The notes under the pieces are model-generated. The model made no database searches. It saw nothing but the letters and a program-made list of their open reading frames with translations, and was not told where the DNA came from. A program made the position numbers and the translations under genes. Shown one piece after another: positions 44,816-53,188 of a stretch of DNA of 64,000 nucleotides (position 1 is the first letter of the stretch; each line of letters begins with the position of its first letter). The DNA lies in contig CAMJUL010000004.1 in NCBI GenBank assembly GCA_946408995.1, positions 1 to 64,000 of the forward strand, written 5' to 3'. Source of the DNA: an uncultured Clostridia bacterium (GTDB lineage Bacteria > Bacillota > Clostridia > Christensenellales > Aristaeellaceae).

Positions 44816-45207
44816 GGTTCCTCCTTTTCCGGTCCGGCCGTTTCGGCCACGCACAGGGCCATGGCGACGCCGCCGTCGTGGGAGATGGACAGGTGGAGAC
44901 GCCCGACGCCCAGCCTGCGGCTGAGGGCGAGGGTCTCCCCGCGCAGCTCCAGATAGGGCGCGCCGGAGGCGGTATGGAGCACCACGATCTCCTCCGGGCG
45001 CGCGGGACCGATGCCGCACCGAAGGGCCTTTGACAGGGCCTCCTTGGCGGCGAAGATGCCCGCGGCGGAGGCGGCGGCCACCCTGCCCCGGGAGGCGATG
45101 TAGGCCCTTTCCTCCGGGGCAAAAAACCGGTCCGTCAGGCGCAGGCGAAGGGTCTCGTCCTCCCAGCGGGCAATCTGGGACAGGTCACATCCGATACCGT
45201 AGATCAT
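44797..45207 (-). CDS. acpS: Holo-[acyl-carrier-protein] synthase
   Basis: 136 residues, 4'-phosphopantetheinyl transferase. MIYGIGCDLSQIARW contains the Mg-binding Asp, FAAKEALSKAL the conserved Glu and Lys, and LSISHDGGVAMA the C-terminal motif. It activates ACP for fatty-acid synthesis. ATG 45207 overlaps the TGA of the upstream peptidase gene. acpS next to nnr is a common pairing. Confidence 0.95.
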   Translation of the reverse strand: MIYGIGCDLSQIARWEDETLRLRLTDRFFAPEERAYIASRGRVAAASAAGIFAAKEALSKALRCGIGPARPEEIVVLHTASGAPYLELRGETLALSRRLGVGRLHLSISHDGGVAMALCVAETAGPEKEEPCPKSS

Positions 45208-46166
45208 GAGGCGGAATAAAGAAGGGCGTTGGCGACGGCGCGGGCGGTGACTTCCGCCGCGGCGGCGCAAATCTTGACGAAATTGACTTCCCGGTCCATC
45301 CGCCCGGTGGCCAGGGCGAACAGGGTATCCCCGTCCATCTGCGTATGCACGGGGCGGATGGTCCTGGCCAGGCCGTCATGGCTGACGTCCGCCAGGCGGT
45401 TCGCCTGCTCCTTGGTCAGCTTGCAATCCACCGCCACCACACCGATGGTGGTGTTGCTGCCGGCCTGGATGCGGATCTGTCTGGCGGCGGGGGCATGGCC
45501 GTAAAGCAGTCCCTCGGCCGGGATGGGCGTGCCGTCCGGCAGGTGGGCGCAGCCCAGGAGCTTTCCGGTGGCGGGGTGATAGACGTCCCCTACGGCGTTG
45601 ACGGCGCAGACGGCCCCCACCGTCACGCCCTCCGGCAGGGTGATGGAGGCGGAGCCGATGCCGCTTTGCTGGGGTTCGCTGCCGGGCACCAGCTTGCCCA
45701 CCGTGCACCCGCAGCCCGCGCCCACGGGCCCCTGGAGCATGGTTTTGCCCGCTTCCAGAAGGGCGGTGCGGCCCATCAGGGCGTCCGGGCGGACATCGGG
45801 ATCCCCCACGCTCAGGTCGAACAGGACGGCGGAGGGGACGATGGGCACCCGGATCCCGCCCATATCCAGGCCGATCCCGGCCTTCTCCAGCTGCCGCATG
45901 ACCCCTCCGGCCGCTTCCAGCCCGAAGGCGCTGCCGCCGGAGAGCACCACGGCATGGACACATTCCACCAGGTTCCCGGGCCTGAGCAGGTCGGTCTCCC
46001 GGGTCCCCGGGGCCGCGCCGCGTACGGAGACCCCGCCGACGGCGCCTTCCTTCCGGCACAGGATCACCGTGCAGCCGGTCCTGGCGTTCTCGTTTTGGGC
46101 GTGGCCGACCTTGATGCCGTGCACGCGGGTAATATCCCCGTCATAATACAAAGGGTTTTTGGACAT
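45204..46166 (-). CDS. P1-family (S58, DmpA-like) aminopeptidase
   Basis: 320 residues. VHGIKVGHAQNENARTGCTV start, VVLSGGSAFGLEAAGGVMRQLE and the autocleavage region AGSNTTIGVVAVD, whose small hydroxyl residue would become the N-terminal nucleophile after self-processing. Family members (DmpA, BapA, cysteine transpeptidase-like) differ in substrate. ATG 46166 has GAAAGGAG; no signal peptide. First gene of the peptidase-acpS-nnr operon; overlap of 4 nt with acpS. Confidence 0.9.
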   Translation of the reverse strand: MSKNPLYYDGDITRVHGIKVGHAQNENARTGCTVILCRKEGAVGGVSVRGAAPGTRETDLLRPGNLVECVHAVVLSGGSAFGLEAAGGVMRQLEKAGIGLDMGGIRVPIVPSAVLFDLSVGDPDVRPDALMGRTALLEAGKTMLQGPVGAGCGCTVGKLVPGSEPQQSGIGSASITLPEGVTVGAVCAVNAVGDVYHPATGKLLGCAHLPDGTPIPAEGLLYGHAPAARQIRIQAGSNTTIGVVAVDCKLTKEQANRLADVSHDGLARTIRPVHTQMDGDTLFALATGRMDREVNFVKICAAAAEVTARAVANALLYSAS

Positions 46167-46217
46167 GATTTCTCCTTTCTTCCGCTCCGGCAAGCGGGGG
46201 CGGAGGCCACAGCAGAA

Positions 46218-46240
46218 CCCCCCCGCTGTGGGCGGGGGGG
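46218..46240 (-). terminator. Probable trpS terminator
   Basis: CCCCCCGC pairs with GCGGGGGG around CCACA, followed on the minus strand by only a short TT. It lies 30 bp past the trpS stop and before the peptidase gene. Confidence 0.5.
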
Positions 46241-46270
46241 AGTCGAGGGAAACCTCCCCCGGAATGCCGT

Positions 46271-47296
46271 TTACAATTGCAGCAGGCCCACCTTTTTGTA
46301 GACCTTGCGGAGCGTTTTCATGGCGAGGGCCTGGGCGCGGCTGGCGTTCTCCTGCAGGATCGCGCTCAATTCGTCCTTGTTTTGCAAAAGCGCGTTGTAT
46401 TTTTCCTGGATGGGGGTGAACTCCTTGATGATCGCCTCGGCGGCGGCATCCTTCAGGGCGCCGTAGCCAAGCCCGGCGAAGCCGGCGGCCACTTCTTCCA
46501 CCGGTTTGTTCTCCAGCGCGGAGCAGATGGTCAGAAGGTTCGAGACCCCGGGCTTGTTTTCCGGATCATAGCGGATCTCGTTTTCGCTGTCGGTGACCGC
46601 GCGGCGGATCTTTCTGCGGATGGCGTCCGGCGTGTCGAAGACGGAGACAAAGCTCTCCTCCGGGTCGGATTTGCTCATTTTCTTCGTGGGCTCGCTCAGA
46701 CTCTGTATTTTGGCGCTTGTTTTCCGGATATAGGGCTCCGGGAGGGTGAACACCTCCCCGTAGATCCCGTTGAAGCGCTGGGCGATGTCCCTGCAGATCT
46801 CCACGTGCTGCTTCTGATCGATGCCCACGGGCACCGTGGTGGTCTGGTACAAGAGGATGTCCGAGGCCATCAGGACCGGATACGTAAACAAACCGGCGTT
46901 GATGTTGTCCGCGTGCTTGGCGCTTTTGTCCTTGAACTGGGTCATGCGGTTCAGTTCGCCCATATAGGTGAAGCAGTTCAGGATCCAGGAGAGCTCGGTA
47001 TGGCAGGGAACATGGCTCTGGCAGTAGATGATGTTCTCCTTGGGATCCAGGCCGCAGGCGATGTAGAGCGCCGCCAGGGACAGGGAGCGCTTGCGCAGCA
47101 GCGCCGGATCCTGACGGACCGTCAGGGAGTGGAGGTCCGCCACGCAGTAGAGCCGGGCCTTGGCGTCCTCAAATCCGGAGAAGTTCCGAAGGGCGCCGAT
47201 GTAATTCCCCAAAGTGATGCTGCCGCTTGGCTGAATGGCGCTGAATACGACCTGCTGTTTTTCCTGGACGGCGGCCGGTTGATTTTGCTGATCCAT
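46271..47296 (-). CDS. trpS: Tryptophanyl-tRNA synthetase
   Basis: 341 residues, class I synthetase. Signature region IQPSGSITLGNYIGAL (PxxxxHLGN-type), ADLHSLT, PVGIDQKQHVE and the ATP loop KKMSKSDPE. ATG 47296 with AAAGGATAGG upstream; the longer frame would add a leader spanning the promoter. The leader is only about 30 nt, so no T-box or trp attenuator is present. Monocistronic. Confidence 0.96.
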   Translation of the reverse strand: MDQQNQPAAVQEKQQVVFSAIQPSGSITLGNYIGALRNFSGFEDAKARLYCVADLHSLTVRQDPALLRKRSLSLAALYIACGLDPKENIIYCQSHVPCHTELSWILNCFTYMGELNRMTQFKDKSAKHADNINAGLFTYPVLMASDILLYQTTTVPVGIDQKQHVEICRDIAQRFNGIYGEVFTLPEPYIRKTSAKIQSLSEPTKKMSKSDPEESFVSVFDTPDAIRRKIRRAVTDSENEIRYDPENKPGVSNLLTICSALENKPVEEVAAGFAGLGYGALKDAAAEAIIKEFTPIQEKYNALLQNKDELSAILQENASRAQALAMKTLRKVYKKVGLLQL

Positions 47297-47332
47297 ATCC
47301 GAACCTATCCTTTCTTGGAACGATGTGGGAAC

Positions 47333-47361
47333 AGTATACCATGTTTTCCGCGGCAATTCAA
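47333..47361 (-). promoter_or_regulatory. trpS promoter
   Basis: TTGAAT, 17 nt, TATACT on the minus strand, 37 bp before the trpS ATG. Confidence 0.75.
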
Positions 47362-47474
47362 TTCCGCGCGAAAAAAAGCGGGGTCTTTCGCATGAAGCGG
47401 ACGTTCGCGCGGATCCAAACTTCCCCCGGATCCCCCTGTGTATCCTGTTTGATTGGGTTTATGCGTGAGCGATG

Positions 47475-47507
47475 AAAAAAACGCCCTTCCGCCCAAAGGG
47501 GGAAGGG
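47475..47507 (-). terminator. pfkA terminator
   Basis: CCCTTCC (read on minus) pairs with GGAAGGG around a 10-nt loop, followed by CGTTTTTTTC. About 22 bp past the pfkA stop. Confidence 0.85.
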
Positions 47508-47528
47508 ACGATGGAAAAACGGTGCGAA

Positions 47529-48578
47529 TTACAGTCCGTTGATCTGGTTGTAAAGGGTCTTGTTGAAGGGGCGGTGGGCCTTGAGGGCCTTGTCGATGGG
47601 CATGTGGAAAATCTTGCCGTTGCGGATGCCGATGACCTCGTTGCTGATGTTCCTGTGAAGGAGCTCCATGGCCATCTGGCCGGCCTCAAAGGCGAAGGTG
47701 GAATCCCGGCTGGTGGGCTGGGCGCCGCGCTGGGTATAGCCGACCACGGTGGAGCGGACCTCCACCATGCCGCACTTGCGCTTGAGGACCGAGGCAAAGC
47801 GGTTGGCGCTCATGGGTTCCCCTTCAAACACCTGCTTGCCGTAGGGTTTGAGGAACTGATAGACGTCAAAGGGCTTCATGCTTTCCCAGCAGCCTTCGGC
47901 GATGACCACCGTGGCCCGGGTGTTGCCGGACTCGATCAGGCGGTTGAGCTCCCGGGCGATGCCGTCGACGGTCCATTTGACTTCCGGCACCACCACGATC
48001 TCGCTGCCGGTGGAGGCGGCGGTCATCAGGGCGATGTCCCCGCAGTTGCGGCCCATAACCTCTACCACGTGGGGACGGTCGTGGCTGCGGGAGGTGGCGC
48101 GGATGGCCCGGACCGCGTCGGTGCAAACGTTGATGGCGGTGTCAAAGCCAAGGGTCATTTCCGTGTAGGCCAGATCGTTGTCAATGGTGCCGGGGATCCC
48201 GATGCAGGGAATGCCCAATTCGCACAGGCGCATCGCGCCTGTAAAGGAACCGTTGCCGCCAATGACTACAAGCCCAGCGACGTCCATTTCCTTCAGGAGC
48301 GCGGCAGCCCTTTCGCGCACCGCAGGCTCAAGGAATTCGGTGCAGCGGGCCGTGCGCAGATAGGTGCCGGGCAGGTCCGCGATATCCAGGACCGTATCCA
48401 GATCCAGGCGGATATAATCATCCTCCCAGGTTTTTCCTTTGCCGAGCAAGCCGTTGAAGCCGCGTTTGATGCCGATGAGGGGCATTTTAAGACGTGCCGC
48501 GCCGCGTGCCACGCTGACCACGGCAGCGTTCATTCCGGGGCTGTCGCCGCCGCTGGTCAACACTGCAATGTTGGGCAT
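47529..48578 (-). CDS. pfkA: 6-phosphofructokinase
   Basis: 349 residues, PfkA family. TSGGDSPGMNAA near the start, catalytic PGTIDND (129-135), effector/substrate MGRNCGD and AEGCWE. The Mg/ATP motif is GGNGS (107-111) where GGDGS is usual, so Asn109 replaces the conserved Asp; the following Gly is the ATP-type residue, not the PPi-type Asp. Phosphorylates fructose-6-phosphate in glycolysis. ATG 48578 follows AAAGGAG. 14 nt downstream of a small gene. Confidence 0.93.
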   Translation of the reverse strand: MPNIAVLTSGGDSPGMNAAVVSVARGAARLKMPLIGIKRGFNGLLGKGKTWEDDYIRLDLDTVLDIADLPGTYLRTARCTEFLEPAVRERAAALLKEMDVAGLVVIGGNGSFTGAMRLCELGIPCIGIPGTIDNDLAYTEMTLGFDTAINVCTDAVRAIRATSRSHDRPHVVEVMGRNCGDIALMTAASTGSEIVVVPEVKWTVDGIARELNRLIESGNTRATVVIAEGCWESMKPFDVYQFLKPYGKQVFEGEPMSANRFASVLKRKCGMVEVRSTVVGYTQRGAQPTSRDSTFAFEAGQMAMELLHRNISNEVIGIRNGKIFHMPIDKALKAHRPFNKTLYNQINGL

Positions 48579-48592
48579 TGTGTCATCTCCTT

Positions 48593-48817
48593 TTACGGTC
48601 CAAGAAGCAGATTGCGCTCCAGAAGCAGTTCCTGGCACTCTTCAGCTTCAAAGCCGGGGACCGCGATTTGGTAATAATGCTCTTCTGGAGATTCCCCGGA
48701 GGGCAGTTCCACAAGACGCACGGGATATCCTTCCTCCCTAATGCAGGAAAGAATTTTTTTGGCTGCTTGGCGGCCGCGAACCATATGGATGACCTTCCAG
48801 GATGGTTCATCCGGCAT
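48593..48817 (-). CDS. Small conserved-type protein upstream of pfkA
   Basis: 74 residues. Reads as an alternating alpha/beta mini-domain: WKVIHMVRGRQAAKKILSCI, EEGYPVRLVELP, then YYQIAVPGFEAEECQELL. This looks like the DUF2007 or putative signal-transducing type that senses or binds through a small ferredoxin-like fold, but I do not recognise it firmly. GGAGGCGATCCTG precedes ATG 48817, and it shares the extended -10 promoter with pfkA. Confidence 0.65.
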   Translation of the reverse strand: MPDEPSWKVIHMVRGRQAAKKILSCIREEGYPVRLVELPSGESPEEHYYQIAVPGFEAEECQELLLERNLLLGP

Positions 48818-48860
48818 CAGGATCGCCTCCCTGCGGCCGTTGATCAGACCGCAAAAGGGA

Positions 48861-48869
48861 TTATACCAC
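48861..48869 (-). promoter_or_regulatory. Extended -10 promoter of the pfkA operon
   Basis: TGGTATAAT on the minus strand (TGn plus consensus -10), 44 bp before ATG 48817. The -35 region is weak, as expected for an extended -10 promoter. Confidence 0.65.
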
Positions 48870-48947
48870 AATTCCGCGTCGGAGACTATATGCAAAGTGG
48901 CTAAAAAGCGGGAAGAAATTCCGTGGAAATTCCGCCGCGGCGGTCCT

Positions 48948-48978
48948 GAAAAAACCCAAAAAGACCCCGGATGGGGCC
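48948..48978 (-). terminator. Terminator of the USP-like gene
   Basis: GGCCCC and GGGGTC pair around ATCC and are followed by TTTTTGGGTTTTTT on the minus strand, 19 bp past the stop. Confidence 0.82.
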
Positions 48979-48996
48979 GATGGGGAAGGGGGGCGC

Positions 48997-49347
48997 TTAC
49001 ACGACCGTTACTCGCTCCTTTCCGAGGACCAGTCTGAGGGCTTCCGCGATGTTCCCGGGGCCTTCCCCCAGGACCACCCGGTCAAACCCGCCGTCGCGGC
49101 AGCGGTCCAGAATGACCTCCTCGGGGCGGTCGGACTCCACGGTCTCCATGACGGCGCCGGCCTCTCGGCTGAGGGCGAAGAGCAGGTTCAATGTCTCCGC
49201 CCGGTTCAGGCTGGAGAGCTGCAAGGAGGTACTAACATGCAGTACGCAAAGCGCTTCGCCCTTTTCCCGCGCCAGGGCGGCGCCCGCGCGGATCAGGCGT
49301 TCGCACTCTTTCTGCGCTGTTACGCATACAAGGATCCCTTTGGACAT
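48997..49347 (-). CDS. Universal-stress-protein-like (KdpD USP type) domain protein
   Basis: 116 residues. N-terminal ILVCVTAQKECERLIRAGAALAREKG resembles the nucleotide-binding USP domain of KdpD, then LCVLHVST and a C-terminal FDRVVLGEGPG loop. It is a single free-standing domain. Role unknown; related domains bind ATP or cyclic dinucleotides. GGAGG precedes ATG 49347. 18 bp downstream of a membrane-protein gene with which it is likely co-transcribed. Confidence 0.72.
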   Translation of the reverse strand: MSKGILVCVTAQKECERLIRAGAALAREKGEALCVLHVSTSLQLSSLNRAETLNLLFALSREAGAVMETVESDRPEEVILDRCRDGGFDRVVLGEGPGNIAEALRLVLGKERVTVV

Positions 49348-49365
49348 GGAAGCCTCCTTCTCCTT

Positions 49366-49833
49366 TCAGGCGTCGGTCCATTTGGCCACGGCCTTGTCAT
49401 GGGCGCTGACAGTGAGCATCTGCCCCCGGACGAAGCCGGGCCGGGGAAGATTCGCGTCGTAGTAGAGCAGCCGGTCGTCCTCTTCGTCCTCCATGTTCCC
49501 GACGTTCAGGATCATGGGCCAGAAGCGGACGCCGTCCTTGTCCACGGTTTCCTCGCCCATTTCCTTAAACGCGCCCGTAACGTCGTGGGTCCGGCCGTGG
49601 AGGCAGTTATCCATGTGCCTTTTATAGCTGAGGACCGGCTTGATGAACAGGCCGAAAACAAAGATGGCGAGCCCCCCGGCGAGAATGGTGGCGATCATGA
49701 CGAAGACCTCGGGCACACGGCGGATGGCCAGGACAAAGATCAGCACCGCGAAGACCCCCAGCGGGATCCACAGGGAGAGGGAACGGTTTCTGAACTGCCG
49801 CGAGATCAAGCGGTAATCTTCTTCGGTATACAT
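49366..49833 (-). CDS. Two-TM membrane protein of unknown function
   Basis: 155 residues. Polar N-terminus (YTEEDYRLISRQFRNRS), two TM helices (about 24-44 and 49-70), then a cytoplasmic soluble region with HMDNCLHGRTHDVTGAF and a DEEDDRLLYYD segment that looks like a small beta domain. No family recognised. ATG 49833 has AAAGAGG. The same frame stays open far upstream across the SBP gene, but that is only an antisense shadow. Confidence 0.7.
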   Translation of the reverse strand: MYTEEDYRLISRQFRNRSLSLWIPLGVFAVLIFVLAIRRVPEVFVMIATILAGGLAIFVFGLFIKPVLSYKRHMDNCLHGRTHDVTGAFKEMGEETVDKDGVRFWPMILNVGNMEDEEDDRLLYYDANLPRPGFVRGQMLTVSAHDKAVAKWTDA

Positions 49834-50042
49834 GGGGACCTCTTTCCTGAGCCCGGCCATGGAGAACTCCCGGCAGGCAAAAGTGTTTTCTGACACGTTC
49901 ATTTTATCAAATCGCGGGGCCGTTGTACAGAAGGGAAAAAAGGCGGCAGTGTGGCAGGGAAAACAAACCAAAAATGGAAATCTCCGTCGGCCCGGGAGGA
50001 GGTTTTTTTGTGCCGGGAGGATGCATTTTTTTTGTGTCCGGG

Positions 50043-50071
50043 TTGTACAGCCTGTCTTTTTGTGATAATAT
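50043..50071 (+). promoter_or_regulatory. Candidate promoter of the glycan/ABC locus
   Basis: TTGTAC, 17 nt, TAATAT. The expected start is near 50078, giving a leader of about 200 nt that runs straight into the hairpin at 50087. Confidence 0.55.
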
Positions 50072-50086
50072 AAACAAAACTGTGTC

Positions 50087-50126
50087 AAAAAAAGCAAACG
50101 CAGGGCCTGCGTGTGTTTGCTTTTTT
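50087..50126 (+). terminator. Leader hairpin flanked by A and T runs (terminator/attenuator)
   Basis: GCAAAC (50094-50099) pairs with GTTTGC (50115-50120); an inner GCAG/CTGC stem is separated by a GTGT bulge. Seven A residues precede and six T residues follow, so it can terminate in both directions. It lies within about 50 nt of the predicted transcription start of the locus. Confidence 0.6.
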
Positions 50127-50277
50127 CCCGTTCGAAGGCTCTCGCTGGACGTTCTTTTCGGCGTGGATCCGTCGCGCGGGAAGGTGCGGAAAAAGGGAGG
50201 GAACTCCCTTTACGCGCCCGGAAGTCATCAATCTGTGAGGGCGGTGGGCTTGCCCCGGCCGTCGGAGAGGCGTGCTT

Positions 50278-53172
50278 ATGCGAAAAGGATATCGTTGGCT
50301 GATCGGATTGGCTGTGGTCGCGGCTGTGGTCGCGGCGGTGGTGCTGCTCGGGCGCGGTCCCCAGAATTTCTCGGGCAAGTACGCCGGCGCGGACCTGACC
50401 AGCGATGTGACCGGCATCGGGCGGAGCGATACCTATGAAGGGTATCTGAAGTCGCACGCGGACGCCGGGACCGGCGCGCGGGAGATCCCCGTGGACCTGC
50501 TCGACTTCGAGGGGGACGCGGAGAAGCGCGAGATGGACGGGGGAACGTGTCTGTATACGCCCGACGGCTCCGCGGTGACCTGGACGGTCTCCGTGGAGGA
50601 GGCGGGCATGTACAACGTCCGCCTGGAATACCTGACAGTGGAGAGCAGGGGCGTGGATATCGAACGGGAGTTCTATATCAACGGCAGCCTGCCTTTTTCC
50701 GGCGCGTCCACCCTGTGCTTCAACCGGCTCTGGACGGACGGGGGAGAAGTGAAAAAGGACAACCAGGGCAATGAGATCCGTCCCACCCAGGTGGAGCGCT
50801 TCGACTGGCAGACCGCCTGGTTCAGGGACGACATGGGATATGTGACCGAGCCCTACCGGTTCTTCTTTGAGAAAGGGGAGAACACCCTGACCCTCAAGGC
50901 GGTCAACGAGCCGGTGGTCCTCAGGGCAATGACCCTGGTCCCGGTGACGCAGGCCAGGACGTACGCGGAGTACAGCGCCGACCATCCCGCTTCCGGGAAC
51001 GCCGGTGCGGAGAATGCCCTTGTCACCGTGCAGGGGGAGCAGGCGGAGATGCGGTCCACGGCCTCGCTTTACGCCCGGTATGACCGGTCCTCCCCGGATA
51101 CGCAGCCCTATTCGGTGACCAATACCGTGCTCAACTACATCGGCGGAGACGCCTGGACCCATCCCAACGAATGGATCCAGTGGGCCTTCGAGGTGCCGGA
51201 GGACGGGTATTACAACATTTCCATCAAGGCCCGGCAGATGTACCAGCGCGGCGCGCTGAGCGCAAGGTCGGTCTACATCGACGGGGAGATCCCCTTTGCG
51301 GGATTGGAGGCCGTGACCTTCGGCTACAACGCCGGATGGGAAATGCGGACCCTCAGCGACGAAAACGGGACGCCCTACCGGTTCTATCTGACCAAGGGCA
51401 GCCACACGATCCGCCTGGAGGTGACCATGGGCAAAATGGGCACCATCCTGAAGGAGATCGAGGACAGCATCTACCGCCTGAACCAGATCTACCGCAAGAT
51501 CCTGGTCCTGACCGGCGTCAACCCGGACCGGTACAGGGACTACAACCTCAAGCAGGTCTACCCCGAGGTGATCGAGGCCATGGACCTGGAGAGCAAGCGC
51601 CTGTACAAGATCGTGGACGACACCGTAGCCGTCACCGGCCAGAAGAGCGACCGGATCGCCGTGGCCCAGACCCTGGCGGTCCAGCTGGAGCAGTTTGTTA
51701 AAAACAATTACCGGATCACGGAATCCTTCTCCAACTTCAAGGACAACATCACCAGTCTTGCCACGGCCATGCAGAACATGAGCGAGAGCAAACTGGACGT
51801 GGACCTGATCGTCGTCTCCGGCGAAAAGGCCAAGGTGCCTCAGGTGCGCGAGGGCTTCTTCCGCAAGATCGCCCACGAGATCCGCTCCTGCATGAGCAGC
51901 TTCTTTGTGGATTACAACTCCCTGGGCAACAAATATGAAGGCGGCTCGGGCGACGTCATCGACATCTGGATCGTGACGGGCCGGGATCAGAGCACCATCC
52001 TCAAAACCATGGTGGACGAGGACTTCACCGGCAAGACCGGCATCAAGGCCAACGTCAAACTGGTGGCCGCCAATGCCATCCTGACCGCGGTGGTGGCCGG
52101 GAACGGGCCGGACATCGTGCTGAGCGTGGACGGGTGGTTCGCGGTCAACTACGCCATGCGCAACGCCGTGGAAGACCTGACCCAGTTCCCGGATTTTGAC
52201 GAGGTCGTCAAGGATTTCTATCCCAGCGCCCTGACCCAGCTGACCTACACGGGCAAAGATGGCCACGACGGGGTGTACGGCCTGCCGGAGACCCAGAATT
52301 TCAGCCTGGTCTTCTACCGGGAGGACGTGCTTGAGGAACTGGGCCTGAAGGTCCCCGACACCTGGGCGGACCTGATCGCGGAGCTTCCTACCCTCCAGGG
52401 CAACAGCCTGACGGTGGGCATTCCCTTCCCGGACATCGTGGGGGCGGACATCTCCGTCTTCAACAGCATGGTTTATCAGCGGGGCGGGGAGATCTACAAC
52501 CCGGGCAAGACCCGCACCCTGATCGACGAGGAAACGGGCGTCGCGGCTTTCAAGCAGTACACGAGCCTGTTCAACAACTACGGCCTGCCTACGGTGTTCG
52601 ACTTCGTCAGCCGCTTCCGCAGCGGCGAGATGCCCATCGGCGTGGCCGGCTACAGCACCTATAACACCCTGATGGTCTCCGCGCCGGAGATCCGGGGCCT
52701 GTGGGATTTTGCTCCCTTCCCGGGCACGCTGAACGAAAAGGGCGAGATCGACCGGACGGTCCAGTCCAGCGGCGCCTGCTGCCTGATGATCGCGACCCAG
52801 GACGAGAAGGTCAAGCAGAACTGCTGGGAATTCATGAAGTGGTGGGTCAGCGCCGACAGTCAGGTGCGCTTCGGACGGGAGATCGAAAGCGTGCTGGGAT
52901 CTTCCGCAAGGTATGCCACCGCCAACACCAAGGCCCTGAGGCAATTGGCCTGGAGCAACGCCCAATTGCAGGTGCTGGAGGAGCAGATGAAGCACACCAA
53001 GGGCTTCCCGGAGATCGCCGGCGGCTATTCCACCACGCGCCACATCACCAACGCCATCCGCAAGGTGATCAACGACAAGGACGACCCGAGAGAGACGCTG
53101 CTGAACTACGCCCGCACGATCAACGAGGAAGTCGAGATCAAACGCCGCGAGTTCGGCCTGCCGACAGAATAA
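50278..53172 (+). CDS. Large membrane-anchored solute-binding protein with two N-terminal beta domains
   Basis: 964 residues, twice the usual SBP size. N-terminal TM anchor (about 6-26) without lipobox; two similar beta-rich, probably carbohydrate-binding modules (about 50-225 and 255-395, each with an EAGMYNVRLEY/EDGYYNISIKA-like strand and a FYINGSLPF/VYIDGEIPF strand); a long helical stalk (about 395-520); then a family 1 SBP domain (about 560-960: DIWIVTGRDQSTIL, GNGPDIVLSVDGW, VFYREDVLEELGL). ATG 50278 follows GGAGAGG; the GTG at 50272 is too close. Heads an ABC cluster with two permeases. Confidence 0.88.
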   Translation: MRKGYRWLIGLAVVAAVVAAVVLLGRGPQNFSGKYAGADLTSDVTGIGRSDTYEGYLKSHADAGTGAREIPVDLLDFEGDAEKREMDGGTCLYTPDGSAVTWTVSVEEAGMYNVRLEYLTVESRGVDIEREFYINGSLPFSGASTLCFNRLWTDGGEVKKDNQGNEIRPTQVERFDWQTAWFRDDMGYVTEPYRFFFEKGENTLTLKAVNEPVVLRAMTLVPVTQARTYAEYSADHPASGNAGAENALVTVQGEQAEMRSTASLYARYDRSSPDTQPYSVTNTVLNYIGGDAWTHPNEWIQWAFEVPEDGYYNISIKARQMYQRGALSARSVYIDGEIPFAGLEAVTFGYNAGWEMRTLSDENGTPYRFYLTKGSHTIRLEVTMGKMGTILKEIEDSIYRLNQIYRKILVLTGVNPDRYRDYNLKQVYPEVIEAMDLESKRLYKIVDDTVAVTGQKSDRIAVAQTLAVQLEQFVKNNYRITESFSNFKDNITSLATAMQNMSESKLDVDLIVVSGEKAKVPQVREGFFRKIAHEIRSCMSSFFVDYNSLGNKYEGGSGDVIDIWIVTGRDQSTILKTMVDEDFTGKTGIKANVKLVAANAILTAVVAGNGPDIVLSVDGWFAVNYAMRNAVEDLTQFPDFDEVVKDFYPSALTQLTYTGKDGHDGVYGLPETQNFSLVFYREDVLEELGLKVPDTWADLIAELPTLQGNSLTVGIPFPDIVGADISVFNSMVYQRGGEIYNPGKTRTLIDEETGVAAFKQYTSLFNNYGLPTVFDFVSRFRSGEMPIGVAGYSTYNTLMVSAPEIRGLWDFAPFPGTLNEKGEIDRTVQSSGACCLMIATQDEKVKQNCWEFMKWWVSADSQVRFGREIESVLGSSARYATANTKALRQLAWSNAQLQVLEEQMKHTKGFPEIAGGYSTTRHITNAIRKVINDKDDPRETLLNYARTINEEVEIKRREFGLPTE

Positions 53173-53188
53173 GAAAGGAGGAAAACGT

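Larger units (their letters stand above)
49834..50277. other. Divergent intergenic region of the glycan locus
   Basis: 444 bp between the minus-strand membrane protein and the large SBP gene. It holds a plus-strand promoter (50043-50071), a terminator-like hairpin (50087-50126) and a second stem, AAAGGGA/TCCCTTT, near 50192-50212. The left half shows no clear promoter for the minus-strand gene beyond a TAAAAT near 49907. No small gene is convincing here. Confidence 0.6.

Noticed and set aside
47297..47360. T-box or trp leader before trpS
   Set aside because: The promoter lies about 37 bp from the start codon, leaving no room for a T-box structure.
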